Source: CAVVSD01 sp963757125
GTDB lineage: Bacteria > Actinomycetota > Thermoleophilia > Solirubrobacterales > Solirubrobacteraceae
NCBI GenBank assembly: GCA_963757125.1
Contig: CAVWQP010000005.1
Span: forward strand, 1 to 64,000
DNA length: 64,000 nt
Direction: 5' to 3'
The translations under genes were made by a program, and so were the position numbers. Shown here piece after piece: positions 33,133-42,348 of the stretch. Below the pieces are notes generated by a model that saw only the letters and a program-made list of their open reading frames with translations, searched no databases and was not told the origin of the DNA. The number at the start of each line of letters is the position of its first letter. Position 1 is the stretch's first letter.

Positions 33133-35489
33133 TGCGGTGGCGCCGCCTTCCCCTGCATGGCGTCCCACACCCGGGAGGGCGTGCACGGCATGTCCATGTG
33201 CCGGACGCCGTAGGGCTTGAGCGCGTCGCAGACGGCGTTGACGATCGTGGGCGGCGACCCGACGGTCGCCGACTCGCCGATGCCCTTCGCCCCGATCGGG
33301 TGGTGGGGCGACGGGGTGACCGTGAAGTCCGTCTCCCAGTCGGGCACCTCCAGGGCGGTCGGGATGAGGTAGTCCATGAGCGACCCGCCGAGGCAGTTGC
33401 CCTCCTCGTCGAACGCGATGAGCTCCATGAGCGCCATGCCCACGCCGTCGGTGAGCCCGCCGTGGACCTGGCCCTCGATGATGATCGGGTTGATCCGCGT
33501 GCCGCAGTCGTCGACCGCGATGAAGCGCCTGACCGTCACCTTGCCGGTGCCCGGGTCCACGTCGACGACGCAGATGTAGGCCCCGAACGGGAACGTCAGG
33601 TTCGGCGGGTTGTAGACGGTCTCGGAGTCCAGCCCGCCCTCGACGCCCTCCGGCAGCTCGACCGAGCCGTGGGCGCCCATGGCGATCTCCTGGATCGTCG
33701 CGCCCTTCTCCGGGTCGCCCTTCACGAACCAGCGGCCCTTCTCCCACTCGAGGTCCTCGGCGGAGACCTCGAGCATCGCCGACGCGATGATCCGGGCCTT
33801 GTCGCGGACCTTGCGCGCGACGATGGCGGTCGCCGCGCCGCTCACCGGCGTGGAGCGCGAGCCGTACGTGCCGAGGCCGAACGGGGTGCGGTCGGTGTCG
33901 CCGTGGACGACGTCGATGTCCTCCGGCGGGATGCCGAGCTCCTCGGCGACGATCTGGGCGAACGTCGTCTCGTGGCCCTGACCCTGCGTCTGCACGCTGA
34001 GGCCGAGCATCGCCTTGCCGGTGGGATGGACGCGCAGCTCGGCCGCGTCGGCCATGCCCAGGCCGAGGATGTCCATGTGCTTGCGCGGCCCGGCGCCCAC
34101 CGCCTCGGTGAAGAACACGACGCCGATGCCCATGAGCTCACCGCGCTCGCGCTTCTCCGCCTGCTCGCGGCGCAGCTCGTCGTAGCCGGCGATGTCGAGC
34201 GCCTTGCGCAGGGTGTTCTCGTAGTCGCCGGAGTCGTACGTCCAGCCGGTCTTGTTCTCGTACGGGAACTGGTCCGGGCGGATGAGGTTCTTCATCCGCA
34301 GCTCCACCGGGTCGGCGTCGAGCTCGTGCGCGAGCACGTCCACCATGCGCTCGACGAGGTACACGGCCTCCGTGATCCGGAACGAGCAGGCGTACGCCAC
34401 GCCGCCGGGCGCCTTGTTCGTGTAGACGCCCTTGACGCTGCAGTGCGCGGCCGCCAGGTCGTAGGACCCGGTGAACACGTGGAAGAAGCCGGCCGGGTAC
34501 TTCGTCGGCTGCGCCGTGGCGTTGAACGCGCCGTGGTCGGCGATGACGTCCACGCGGACGCCGAGGATCTTCCCGTCCTTCGTCGCTGCGATCTCGCCGC
34601 GCATGACGTAGTCGCGCGCGAAGGACGTCGCCATGAGGTTCTCGGAGCGGTCCTCCATCCACTTCACCGGCCTGCCGGTGACGATCGAGCCGACGACCGA
34701 GCACACGTAGCCGGGGTAGATGCCGACCTTGTTGCCGAAGCCGCCGCCGATGTCCGGCGAGATCACGCGGATCTTGTGCTCCGGGAGCCCCGCGACGAGC
34801 GCGTAGACCGTGCGGTGCGCGTGCGGCGCCTGGGTCGTGCACCACAGCGTGAGGCTGCCGTCGACCTTGTCGTAGTCGGCGATCGACCCACAGGTCTCCA
34901 TCGGCGCCGGGTGCGAGCGCGGGTACAGCATGTCCTCGGCGACGACGACGTCGGCGTTGGCGAACACCTCGTCGGTCGCCGCACGGTCGCCCGACTCCCA
35001 GTCGAAGATGAAGTTGTTCGTCTGGCCCTCCTTGTCGTCGCGGATGACCGGGGCGTCGGCGTCGAGCGCCTTGCGGGCGTTGACGACCGCCGGCAGCACG
35101 TCGTACTCGACGTCGATGAGCTCGAGGGCGTCGCGCGCGGAGTAGCGGTCGTCGGCGATGACGAACGCGACCTCCTGGCCCTGGAAGCGCACCTTGTCGG
35201 TCGCGAGCACCGCCTGCGTGTCCGCGGACAGCGTCGGCATCCACGCGAGCCCGAGCCCCTCGAGGTCCTTGCCGGTGATGACGGCCTGGACCTTGGGGTG
35301 CTGCAGGGCCGCGGAGGTGTCGATGGACACGATCCGCGCGTGCGCGACGGGGCTGCGCAGCACGGCGCCGTGCAGCATCCCGGGCAGCTGGACGTCGTCG
35401 ACGTACTTGCCCTGGCCGCGGATGAAGCGCGCGTCCTCCTTGCGCTTCAGGCGGCCGAAGCCGATCGGCCGGTCCTCGATGGTGGCCAT
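33129..35489 (-). CDS. coxL: aerobic carbon monoxide dehydrogenase large subunit, form I
   Basis: Catalytic subunit that oxidises CO with water to CO2 at a Cu-S-Mo(pyranopterin) site; xanthine-oxidase family, 786 residues. The decisive mark is AYACSFR at residues 365-371, matching the form I signature AYxCSFR in which the cysteine (C368) binds copper. Form II proteins have AYRGAGR instead. Also present are GGGFGNK (248-254) and GAKGIGESATVG near the C-terminus with the catalytic glutamate. It overlaps coxS by one base and the XdhC gene by four. The full M-S-L order plus accessory genes makes a working CO dehydrogenase likely. Confidence 0.95.
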   Translation of the reverse strand: MATIEDRPIGFGRLKRKEDARFIRGQGKYVDDVQLPGMLHGAVLRSPVAHARIVSIDTSAALQHPKVQAVITGKDLEGLGLAWMPTLSADTQAVLATDKVRFQGQEVAFVIADDRYSARDALELIDVEYDVLPAVVNARKALDADAPVIRDDKEGQTNNFIFDWESGDRAATDEVFANADVVVAEDMLYPRSHPAPMETCGSIADYDKVDGSLTLWCTTQAPHAHRTVYALVAGLPEHKIRVISPDIGGGFGNKVGIYPGYVCSVVGSIVTGRPVKWMEDRSENLMATSFARDYVMRGEIAATKDGKILGVRVDVIADHGAFNATAQPTKYPAGFFHVFTGSYDLAAAHCSVKGVYTNKAPGGVAYACSFRITEAVYLVERMVDVLAHELDADPVELRMKNLIRPDQFPYENKTGWTYDSGDYENTLRKALDIAGYDELRREQAEKRERGELMGIGVVFFTEAVGAGPRKHMDILGLGMADAAELRVHPTGKAMLGLSVQTQGQGHETTFAQIVAEELGIPPEDIDVVHGDTDRTPFGLGTYGSRSTPVSGAATAIVARKVRDKARIIASAMLEVSAEDLEWEKGRWFVKGDPEKGATIQEIAMGAHGSVELPEGVEGGLDSETVYNPPNLTFPFGAYICVVDVDPGTGKVTVRRFIAVDDCGTRINPIIIEGQVHGGLTDGVGMALMELIAFDEEGNCLGGSLMDYLIPTALEVPDWETDFTVTPSPHHPIGAKGIGESATVGSPPTIVNAVCDALKPYGVRHMDMPCTPSRVWDAMQGKAAPPQ

Positions 35490-35977
35490 CAGCCAGCCAC
35501 CTCCTCAGCTGCTTCGGCGGCGGGGTGCTCGGCGGCCCAGCGGATCGACCGGACGATCGTGGCGTAGCCCGTGCAGCGGCAGATCTGCCCCGAGATCGCC
35601 TCGCGGATCTCCATGTCGGTCGGGTCGGGGTTCGCGTCCAGCAGCGCCCGGGCGGTGAGCATCATGCCCGGCGTGCAGAAGCCGCACTGCAACCCGTGCT
35701 CCTCGTGGAAGCCCTGCTGCACCGGGTCGAGGACGCCGTCGCGCTCGAGCCCCTCGACGGTCGTGATCTCGTGACCCGCCGCCGTCGCGGTGAGCAGCGT
35801 GCACGACTTCACCGGCTCGCCGTCCATGAGGACGACGCACGTCCCGCAGTTGGACGTGTCGCAACCCCAGTGCGTGCCCGTCTTGCCCAGCTCGTCGCGC
35901 AGGAAGTGCACGAGCAGCAGCCGCGGCTCGACGTCGCGCGCGTGCTCCTCACCGTTGACCGACACCGTGACCTGCAT
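35489..35977 (-). CDS. coxS: CO dehydrogenase small (iron-sulfur) subunit
   Basis: 162 residues with two [2Fe-2S] clusters: plant-type ligands C39, C44, C47 and C59, and the helical-domain ligands C98, C101, C133 and C135 (CGFC and CRC motifs). It carries electrons from the molybdenum site in CoxL to the FAD in CoxM. It shares single-base overlaps with both neighbours. Confidence 0.95.
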   Translation of the reverse strand: MQVTVSVNGEEHARDVEPRLLLVHFLRDELGKTGTHWGCDTSNCGTCVVLMDGEPVKSCTLLTATAAGHEITTVEGLERDGVLDPVQQGFHEEHGLQCGFCTPGMMLTARALLDANPDPTDMEIREAISGQICRCTGYATIVRSIRWAAEHPAAEAAEEVAG

Positions 35978-36852
35978 CAGCTCTCCTCTCGCAGTGCCCG
36001 CGCGGTCGCCCGGCGCAGCGCGCGGCGGGTGAGCTCACCGGCCACGTGGCGCTTGTACTCGGCCGACCCGCGCTGGTCGGTCACGGGATCGGTCGCCGCG
36101 GCGGCGAGCCGTCCGGCCTCCTCGAACAGCTCCTCCGACGGCGCGTTGCCGACGAGCGCCTGCTCGGCGTCGGGCGACGTCACCTCGGAGCCGACCGCGG
36201 CCAGCGCGATCCCGGCCTGTGCGATCGCCCCGCCCTCCAGCCGGACCGCGGCGCCGGCGGCGGCCACGGCCCAGTCGCCCACGCGCCGCTCGACCTTCTC
36301 GTAGGCGCTCCCGGCCTCGGCGTGCAGCGGGACGCGGATCTCGGTGACCATCTCGCCGTCGTCGACCGCCGTCTCGTAGGCGCCGCGATGGAACTCGCGC
36401 ATGCCCACGACGCGCTCCCCGCCCTGGCCGCGGATCACGACGTGCGCGTCGACCGCGGCGCACACCGCGGAGAGGTCCTCGGCCGGATCGGCCTGGCAGA
36501 GCGCCCCGCCGATCGTGCCCCGGTTGCGCACGACGGGGTCGGCGATGACGCGCTCGGCGTCGGTGAAGATCGCCAGGCGCCGCGCCAGCAGCTCGGACTC
36601 GAGGATCGCGCGGTGACGCGTCATCGCGCCGATGCGCACCTCGCCGCCCTCCTCGCGGATGTACCCGAGCTCCTCGGCGAGCGCATCGATGTCGACCAGG
36701 TGCTCCGGCGTCGCGAGCCGCAGCTTCATCATCGGCAGGAGCGAGTGCCCGCCGGCCAGCAGTCGGGCGTCGGGTCCGAGCCGCGCCAACAGGTCGAGCG
36801 CGTGCTCGACGCTGGTGGCACGCTCGTACTCGAACGGAGCCGGGACTTGCAT
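35977..36852 (-). CDS. coxM: CO dehydrogenase medium (FAD) subunit
   Basis: 291-residue flavoprotein of the CO dehydrogenase/xanthine dehydrogenase FAD-binding class: the loops LLAGGHSLLPMMKLRLA (residues 31-47) and RNRGTIGGALCQADPAED (about 109) hold FAD. First gene of the cox operon; the untranslated region in front contains the palindrome at 36910-36929 shared with the divergent LysR gene. Confidence 0.95.
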   Translation of the reverse strand: MQVPAPFEYERATSVEHALDLLARLGPDARLLAGGHSLLPMMKLRLATPEHLVDIDALAEELGYIREEGGEVRIGAMTRHRAILESELLARRLAIFTDAERVIADPVVRNRGTIGGALCQADPAEDLSAVCAAVDAHVVIRGQGGERVVGMREFHRGAYETAVDDGEMVTEIRVPLHAEAGSAYEKVERRVGDWAVAAAGAAVRLEGGAIAQAGIALAAVGSEVTSPDAEQALVGNAPSEELFEEAGRLAAAATDPVTDQRGSAEYKRHVAGELTRRALRRATARALREES

Positions 36853-36909
36853 GTCTCTCCTCTCGACGATGCTGCGACACGGACTCTCGCCTCGCTAGGG
36901 TGCTCGCGT

Positions 36910-36929
36910 CAATCGCTGTTAAGCGATTG
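36910..36929. promoter_or_regulatory. LysR operator palindrome upstream of cox operon
   Basis: CAATCGCTGTTAAGCGATTG, a perfect 8-base inverted repeat around GTTA, stands in the 96-base region between coxM and the divergent LysR gene, 58 bases before coxM and 20 before lysR. Position and symmetry fit an operator for the adjacent LysR protein. A second element GAGGGGGG at 36935-36942 is the likely ribosome site of lysR. Confidence 0.7.
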
Positions 36930-36948
36930 CTTATGAGGGGGGTCCGGC

Positions 36949-37923
36949 GTGACGCTCGCGCAGCTGCAGTCCTTCGTCCTCGTGGCCCGGCACGGGTCCG
37001 TGAAGGCTGCTGCGGCCGAGCTCGAGGTCACTGAGCCGGCGGTCTCCGTCGCGGTCAGCGCGCTGCGCAAGGAGCTCGGCGACGACCTCTTCGTGCGGTC
37101 GGGCCGGGGCATCGCCCTGACCGCCGGCGGGCGGCGGCTCGCCGCCCTCGCGAGCGAGATCCTGGGCCTCGCCGAGCAGGCCCGCCGATCGGTGCCGGAC
37201 GGGCCCGGTCAGGCACGCCGGGTGCAGGTGGCGACGACCGACGTCGTCGGCGAGCACATCGGCCCGCTCATCGACGCGTTCGGCGCGCGCGACGAGAACC
37301 TCGAGATCGCGGTGGAGGCGGCGGCGGGCGCGAGCTTCGCCGACCTGCTCGAGCACCGGCGGGCCGACATCACCCTCGGCCCGCACCCGGGCCTCGATCG
37401 CGCGGCGACGATCGCCAGCGTGCCGTTCCTGCGCTGCCGCCGGGTCGTCGTGGCGGCGCCGACCCATCCGCTCGCCGGCCGCCGCGGCGTCGCGCCGTCG
37501 GAGCTCGGCGGGCAGCGCTGGCTCGTCGGGCCGCCCGACGTCGACCCGTCGATCGGGGTCGGCCACTTCTGGGAGCGCAACGGGCTGGCGCCGCGCGACG
37601 TCGGCGCCTACGCGAGCCATGCGGCCGCGATCGCGGCGGCCGCGGCGGGCGACGGCGTCGTGCTGACGCTGAGCCACTCGGTCCTCGCCGAGGTGCGCGG
37701 GCGCACCCTCGTCGCGCTCGACGTGCGGGGGACGCCGCTGACGGAGCTGTGGCACGCGAGCACCCTGGGGCTGGACCGCGCGCTGCCGATCGCGCTGACG
37801 CTCCAGCGCTTCGCGACGACCCCCGAGGCGACCCAGGCGATGTCCGCCGGTCGCGTCGGGACGATGTCCGCCCGCGCCCGTCCGGCGGTGCACGTGACGC
37901 TGTGGCGCTCCGTCGGCGCCTAG
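36949..37923 (+). CDS. LysR-family regulator, probably of the cox operon
   Basis: 324 residues from GTG 36949: HTH in the first 60 residues (SVKAAAAELEVTEPAVSVAV), effector domain from about 90 to 290. It is transcribed divergently from coxM with a clear palindrome between, so it probably activates CO dehydrogenase genes in response to CO or a metabolite; it does not resemble CooA or the RcoM heme sensors. It ends seven bases from the convergent EthD gene. Confidence 0.87.
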   Translation: MTLAQLQSFVLVARHGSVKAAAAELEVTEPAVSVAVSALRKELGDDLFVRSGRGIALTAGGRRLAALASEILGLAEQARRSVPDGPGQARRVQVATTDVVGEHIGPLIDAFGARDENLEIAVEAAAGASFADLLEHRRADITLGPHPGLDRAATIASVPFLRCRRVVVAAPTHPLAGRRGVAPSELGGQRWLVGPPDVDPSIGVGHFWERNGLAPRDVGAYASHAAAIAAAAAGDGVVLTLSHSVLAEVRGRTLVALDVRGTPLTELWHASTLGLDRALPIALTLQRFATTPEATQAMSAGRVGTMSARARPAVHVTLWRSVGA

Positions 37924-37929
37924 CGGTCG

Positions 37930-38598
37930 CTACCGCTTCACGTGCTCGACGACGCGGATGCCGCGCACGCTGCCGGGCGCGGCGAACCCCGGGACCGCAC
38001 TGCACGCCCGCGCCCACTCCTCGGACTCCAGCGCCTGGTGCATCGCCCGCGTCGAGGCGAACCACAGGCTGAAGAACCCGTGGAAGCGGCCGCAGAACGG
38101 CGCGCCCGGCGACGGCTGCGCGACGAACCTGCTCGCGTGGTTCTGCTCGTAGCGCACGACGCCGGGCGTCTTGAGCACGAGCGGGCCGTGGTCGGCCAGC
38201 CAGCGGCAGCAGGCCTCCTCGGTGTCGAGGTCCTCGCGCAGCTGCACCGTCCAGGTCGCCTTGACGGAACCCGCCTTGCGCGGGCCGTCGCGCAGCACGT
38301 GCTCGTCGACGATGCCGTGCACCATCGAGGAGGCGTCGAACACCGTGGTGCCGTGGTCGAACAGGGCGCGCCAGCGGGGCGTCGTGACCGTCTCCTCGTA
38401 CGCGGCCGCGTCGTCGTACCACGCCTCCGCGTGGCCGTCGAACGGCAGCGCGCGCAGACCGCCGCCGTCGATGCCGCCCAGCCAGTGGTCCTGGAGGTAG
38501 TGCCGCAGGGTGGGCACGTTCAGGGCCATCCACGCGAAGTCCTCGGCCCAGAAGCGGCGGGCCTCACCGGGCGTGAGGTCGCGCCGGAACCGCGTCAT
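37930..38598 (-). CDS. two-domain EthD-like protein
   Basis: 222 residues in two EthD-like barrels: the first with LTPGEARRFWAEDFAW, the second from about 120 with CCRWLADHGPLVLKTPGVVRYEQNHA. The ATG at 38598 has AAGG eight bases upstream. The usual first strand is short (MTRFRRDL); in frame upstream it would read YKVVT, but no start codon precedes it. EthD proteins take part in ether, quinone or other oxidative degradation in known cases; the substrate here is unknown. It lies after an ABC exporter pair on the same strand. Confidence 0.75.
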   Translation of the reverse strand: MTRFRRDLTPGEARRFWAEDFAWMALNVPTLRHYLQDHWLGGIDGGGLRALPFDGHAEAWYDDAAAYEETVTTPRWRALFDHGTTVFDASSMVHGIVDEHVLRDGPRKAGSVKATWTVQLREDLDTEEACCRWLADHGPLVLKTPGVVRYEQNHASRFVAQPSPGAPFCGRFHGFFSLWFASTRAMHQALESEEWARACSAVPGFAAPGSVRGIRVVEHVKR

Positions 38599-38681
38599 GG
38601 TGACGACCTTGTACGTGGTGCTCCCCCCTCCCCATCCTCGCCGGTGACGACCCCGGTCAGGGGGATGCTACGGCGTCCTCC

Positions 38682-39494
38682 TCAGTGGCTGCGGTACAGC
38701 CTGGTCGTCAGCGGCAGGAACACCGCGGTGAGCGCTGCCGCCACGCCCAGGCTGATGAGGATGTCGCTCGCCTGGGCGTCGCCCGCCATGAGCCCGCGGG
38801 ACGCGTCGGCGAGGATCGAGATCGGGTTCACGTTCACGAACCACTCCAGGGCGCCGGGCAGCGTGTCGGGCTCCACGAAGACGTTCGAGAGGAACGTCAG
38901 CGGGAAGATCGCCATGAAGCCGGCGTTCATCACCGCGTTCGGCGAGCGCATCACGAGCCCGAGCGTCGTGAAGACCCACGAGAGGCCGAACGCGAACACG
39001 ACGACGAGCGCGAGCGCGGCGACCACGCCGCCGACGCCGGCCTCGGGGTCGAAGCCGAGGATGAGGCCCAGCACGATGATCACCGTGCCCGCCACGAGGT
39101 AGCGCACGCTATCCCCGAGGAGCGCGCCGACGAGCGGCGACGGGCGCCAGATCGGCAGCGTCCGGATGCGGTCCACGACGCCGCGCGTGAGGTCCGTGTT
39201 CAGCGCCACGCCGGAGTAGACGGTCGTGAACAGCACCGACATCACGAGCGTCCCCGGGAGGATGTACTGCAGGTACTCCTGGGTCGAGCCGGCGATCGCG
39301 CCGCCGAAGATGTACGTGAACATCAGGAGGAACATCACCGGCGTGATGGTCACGTCGAGCAGCTGCTCGGGGACGTGCTTGACCTTGAGCATCCCGCGCC
39401 AGGCGAAGGCCATCGCCGAGGCGAACGGGCCCGCCGGCTCGGGGCGCGGCGTCGAGCCCAGCGCCTTGCGGATCGCGTCGTCGTGCGTCGTCAT
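38682..39494 (-). CDS. ABC-2 type exporter permease (DrrB-like)
   Basis: 270 residues with six membrane segments and the ABC2 pattern LPGTLVMSVLFTTVYSGVALN (around residue 75; motif positions 74-94). Together with the preceding ATPase it matches daunorubicin-resistance exporters DrrA/DrrB, which pump hydrophobic drugs or lipids out. It starts at ATG 39494, overlapping the ATPase stop. Confidence 0.88.
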   Translation of the reverse strand: MTTHDDAIRKALGSTPRPEPAGPFASAMAFAWRGMLKVKHVPEQLLDVTITPVMFLLMFTYIFGGAIAGSTQEYLQYILPGTLVMSVLFTTVYSGVALNTDLTRGVVDRIRTLPIWRPSPLVGALLGDSVRYLVAGTVIIVLGLILGFDPEAGVGGVVAALALVVVFAFGLSWVFTTLGLVMRSPNAVMNAGFMAIFPLTFLSNVFVEPDTLPGALEWFVNVNPISILADASRGLMAGDAQASDILISLGVAAALTAVFLPLTTRLYRSH

Positions 39495-40474
39495 GCCGCC
39501 GCCTCCTCGAGCTCCGCGTCCTCGGTCTGCTCCGCCGTGTGACCGGTGAGCGCGAGGAACACCTCGTCCAGGCTCGGCTGCCCGAGCGAGAAGTCGGCCA
39601 CCCGCACGCCCGACCGCGCGAGCTCCGCCACCGCGAGCGCGCCGCGGTCGGCGTCCGCGCACGTCGCGGTGAGCGCCGCGGGGTCGGGCTCGAGGTTCAC
39701 GTGGCCGAGCTCGCGACGCAGCACGTCCTCGGCCGCGGGGCGCTGCTCGGGATCGAGCAGCCGGACCTTCAGCGCACCGGAGCCGACCGACGCCTTGAGC
39801 TGCCCCGGCGTGCCCTCGGCGATCACGGTGCCGTGGTCGATGACCGCGATCCGGTCGGCGAGCTGGTCGGCCTCGTCGAGGTACTGGGTGCAGAGCAGGA
39901 TCGTCGTGCCCGCCTCCTGGAGCTCGCGGACGATGTCCCAGACCTGGTTGCGCGACCGCGGGTCCAGGCCGGTCGTCGGCTCGTCGAGGAACATGAGCCG
40001 CGGCGTCACGACGATGCTCGCCGCGATGTCCAGCCGCCGGCGCATGCCGCCCGAGAAGTTCTTGACGAGGCGCCCGGCTGCCTCCTCCAGGCCGAACGCG
40101 TCGAGCAGCTCGGCCGCCCGGGTCTTCGCCGCGCCGCGGCGCAGGCCGAGCAGGAGCCCGAGCAGGATGAGGTTCTCGCGGCCGGTGAGGTCCTCGTCCA
40201 CGGAGGCCAGCTGACCCGTGAGGCTCACGGCGCGGCGGACCTGCTCGGCCTCGGCGACGATGTCGTGACCCAGGACGCGCGCCGACCCGCCGTCGGGGCG
40301 CAGCAGCGTCGCGAGCATGCGGATCGTCGTCGTCTTGCCGGCGCCGTTGGGGCCGAGGACCCCGTAGACGGATCCCCCCGCAACGGTGAGATCGACGCCG
40401 TCGACGGCACGGACGTCGCCGAACGTCTTCACGAGGCCCTGCGCCTCGATCGCGGGTGTTCCTTGCGCGCTCAT
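39491..40474 (-). CDS. ABC exporter ATPase (DrrA-like)
   Basis: 327 residues: Walker A GPNGAGKTTTIRML (about 41), signature NFSGGMRRRLDIA (about 139), Walker B LMFLDEPTTGLD (about 159) and a C-terminal DrrA extension that ends LGQPSLDEVFLALTG. Energises export with the next gene. Natural substrate unknown; daunorubicin is only the founding example of the family. The start ATG at 40474 is followed upstream by a 41-base gap to the cupin gene. Confidence 0.92.
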   Translation of the reverse strand: MSAQGTPAIEAQGLVKTFGDVRAVDGVDLTVAGGSVYGVLGPNGAGKTTTIRMLATLLRPDGGSARVLGHDIVAEAEQVRRAVSLTGQLASVDEDLTGRENLILLGLLLGLRRGAAKTRAAELLDAFGLEEAAGRLVKNFSGGMRRRLDIAASIVVTPRLMFLDEPTTGLDPRSRNQVWDIVRELQEAGTTILLCTQYLDEADQLADRIAVIDHGTVIAEGTPGQLKASVGSGALKVRLLDPEQRPAAEDVLRRELGHVNLEPDPAALTATCADADRGALAVAELARSGVRVADFSLGQPSLDEVFLALTGHTAEQTEDAELEEAAA

Positions 40475-40515
40475 GTCCTCCCAGACGAGCCGACCTCGGG
40501 GAACTCATCGGCCTC

Positions 40516-40923
40516 TCAGGAATCTGCCAGACCGGTGCAACCCTGCTCCGCCAGGTGCGCGAAGACCGTCGGGCCGACCATCGTGGTCTCCGGGTAGGGC
40601 CGCATCGCCTCCAGCCGGGAGAACATGCGCTCGAAGCCGCCTGGCGTGCAGACGAGCAGGTACCGGGCCGGTGCGTCGGACGCGTTGGCGACCGTGTGGT
40701 GGACGCCGCGCGGCGCGACGGTGGTGCTGCCGGGGCCGGCGGTCACGACCTCGTCGCCGACGAGCAGCGTCAGCTCGCCCTCCAGGACGTGGAACGTCTC
40801 GTCGAAGTCGTGGTGGTGCAGCGGCGGTCCGTCCCAGGCGCGCGGGAGCGTGATCTCGACCACCCCGATCGCCGGCTCGCCGGCGAGCAGGACGCGGGAC
40901 GTGAGCGTGTCGTGGTGCGACAT
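40516..40923 (-). CDS. cupin-domain protein
   Basis: 135 residues forming one cupin barrel. Metal ligands are visible in LHHHDFDETFHVLEGE (two histidines and glutamate, about 35-50) and a histidine in APRGVHHTVAN (about 71). It may bind a small ligand or oxygenate a substrate; reaction unknown. It sits between the MFS exporter and the Drr ATPase on one strand. Confidence 0.83.
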   Translation of the reverse strand: MSHHDTLTSRVLLAGEPAIGVVEITLPRAWDGPPLHHHDFDETFHVLEGELTLLVGDEVVTAGPGSTTVAPRGVHHTVANASDAPARYLLVCTPGGFERMFSRLEAMRPYPETTMVGPTVFAHLAEQGCTGLADS

Positions 40924-40935
40924 GGGGACCTCCGG

Positions 40936-42348
40936 TCACTCGGTGGTGGTCTCGGGCAGCGCGAGGACGATCAGCAGGGCGATCGCCGCCAGCGGCGCCG
41001 CGACGAGGAAGACGGTCTGGACGGCGTCGATGACGTCGGCGCGGTCCGCCGGGCCGGTGCCGACGCGCGCGGCGAAGATCGCGCCGAGGGCTGCGGCGCC
41101 GATGGCGCCGCCGAGGCCGCGCAGGAACGTGGTCGTCCCCATGGCGACGCCGAGCCGGCGGCGGTCGACGCCGTTCTGCACCGCGACGGTGAGCATCTGG
41201 CCCGTCATGCCGAAGCCGAGGCCGAAGACGGCCAGGCCGATCGACGTCGTCACCTGCGACGGGTGGCCGACGACGATCGCCAGCAGGACGAGCGCGCCGG
41301 TCATGAGCGACAGCCCCGCGACCGGGAAGCGCTTGAGCCGCCCGGTCTTCGAGACCGCGCGCCCGGCGAGGTTCGTCGACAGCGTGATCCCGAGCATCAT
41401 CGGCACGAGCAGCAGCCCGGCCTGGGTCGGGGTCGCGCCGGTCGTCACCTGCAGGAACAGCGGCACGAAGACGGTGATCGCGAAGAGCGTCGCGGTCACG
41501 AAGAAGAACGCCGCGCCCGCCACCGCGACCACGCGGGTGCGCAGGAGGTCGAGCGGGACGATCGGATCGCCGGCGCGGCGCTCGCGCACGACGAGGCCGA
41601 CGGCGAACGCGACAGCCGCCGCGAACAGCCCGACGATCTCGGCCGAGTCCCACGCGTAGCGCCCGCCGCCCCAGATGCAGGCGAGGAGCAGCGCGCAGGT
41701 CGCCCCGGCGAGCAGCACGGCGCCGACCACGTCGAGCCCGTGCGCGGGCCGCTCGGTCTCGCCCTCGGGCAGCCGCGTGCGCAGCCCGGCGAGCGCGGCG
41801 ACGCCGAGCGGCAGGTTCACGTAGAAGACCCAGCGCCAGCTCACGTGCTCCACGAGGAGCCCGCCGATGAGCGGCCCGGCGACGGTCGCGACCGCGAACG
41901 TGCTCGTGATGTAGCCCTGGTAGCGGCCCCGCTCGCGCGGCTCGACGAGGTCGCCGACCGACGCCATGGCGAGCGTCATGAGCCCGCCCGCGGCGATGCC
42001 CTGCAGGGCGCGCGAGGCGACGAGCATGGTGATGCTCTGGGCGATGCCGCAGAGCGCGGAGCCGACGAGGAACGTCGCCAGCGAGATCTCCAGGAGGCGC
42101 TTGCGGCCGTAGCGGTCGCCGAGCTTGCCCCAGAGCGGGGTCGTCGCCGCTGCGGCGACGACGTAGGCGGTCACGACCCACGACACGTCCGTGAGCCGGC
42201 CGAGATCGCCGGCGATCGTCGGCAGCGCCGTGGCCAGGATCGTCTGATCCAGGACCGCCGGCAGCATCGCGAGGACGATCGCCGCGAACGGGAGCGAGAT
42301 CGAGCGCGACACGACGGCCGGGGCGGCGTGGGAGACAGGGGTGCTCAC
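40936..42348 (-). CDS. MFS multidrug exporter, DHA2 (EmrB/QacA) family
   Basis: 470 residues with 14 predicted membrane helices, the number typical for DHA2. Motif C is replaced by the family pattern GRYQGYITSTFAVATVAGPL (about residue 130), and motif A is GKLGDRYGRKRLLE (about 75). Exports drugs or organic toxins with protons. GTG at 42348 overlaps the stop of the DUF1707 gene. It belongs to the set controlled by the divergent MarR gene. Confidence 0.92.
   Translation of the reverse strand: MSTPVSHAAPAVVSRSISLPFAAIVLAMLPAVLDQTILATALPTIAGDLGRLTDVSWVVTAYVVAAAATTPLWGKLGDRYGRKRLLEISLATFLVGSALCGIAQSITMLVASRALQGIAAGGLMTLAMASVGDLVEPRERGRYQGYITSTFAVATVAGPLIGGLLVEHVSWRWVFYVNLPLGVAALAGLRTRLPEGETERPAHGLDVVGAVLLAGATCALLLACIWGGGRYAWDSAEIVGLFAAAVAFAVGLVVRERRAGDPIVPLDLLRTRVVAVAGAAFFFVTATLFAITVFVPLFLQVTTGATPTQAGLLLVPMMLGITLSTNLAGRAVSKTGRLKRFPVAGLSLMTGALVLLAIVVGHPSQVTTSIGLAVFGLGFGMTGQMLTVAVQNGVDRRRLGVAMGTTTFLRGLGGAIGAAALGAIFAARVGTGPADRADVIDAVQTVFLVAAPLAAIALLIVLALPETTTE

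Noticed and set aside
33117..35567. 816-codon open frame antisense to coxL
   Set aside because: Low-complexity, rich in valine, arginine and aspartate; coxL on the other strand matches its family over the whole length.
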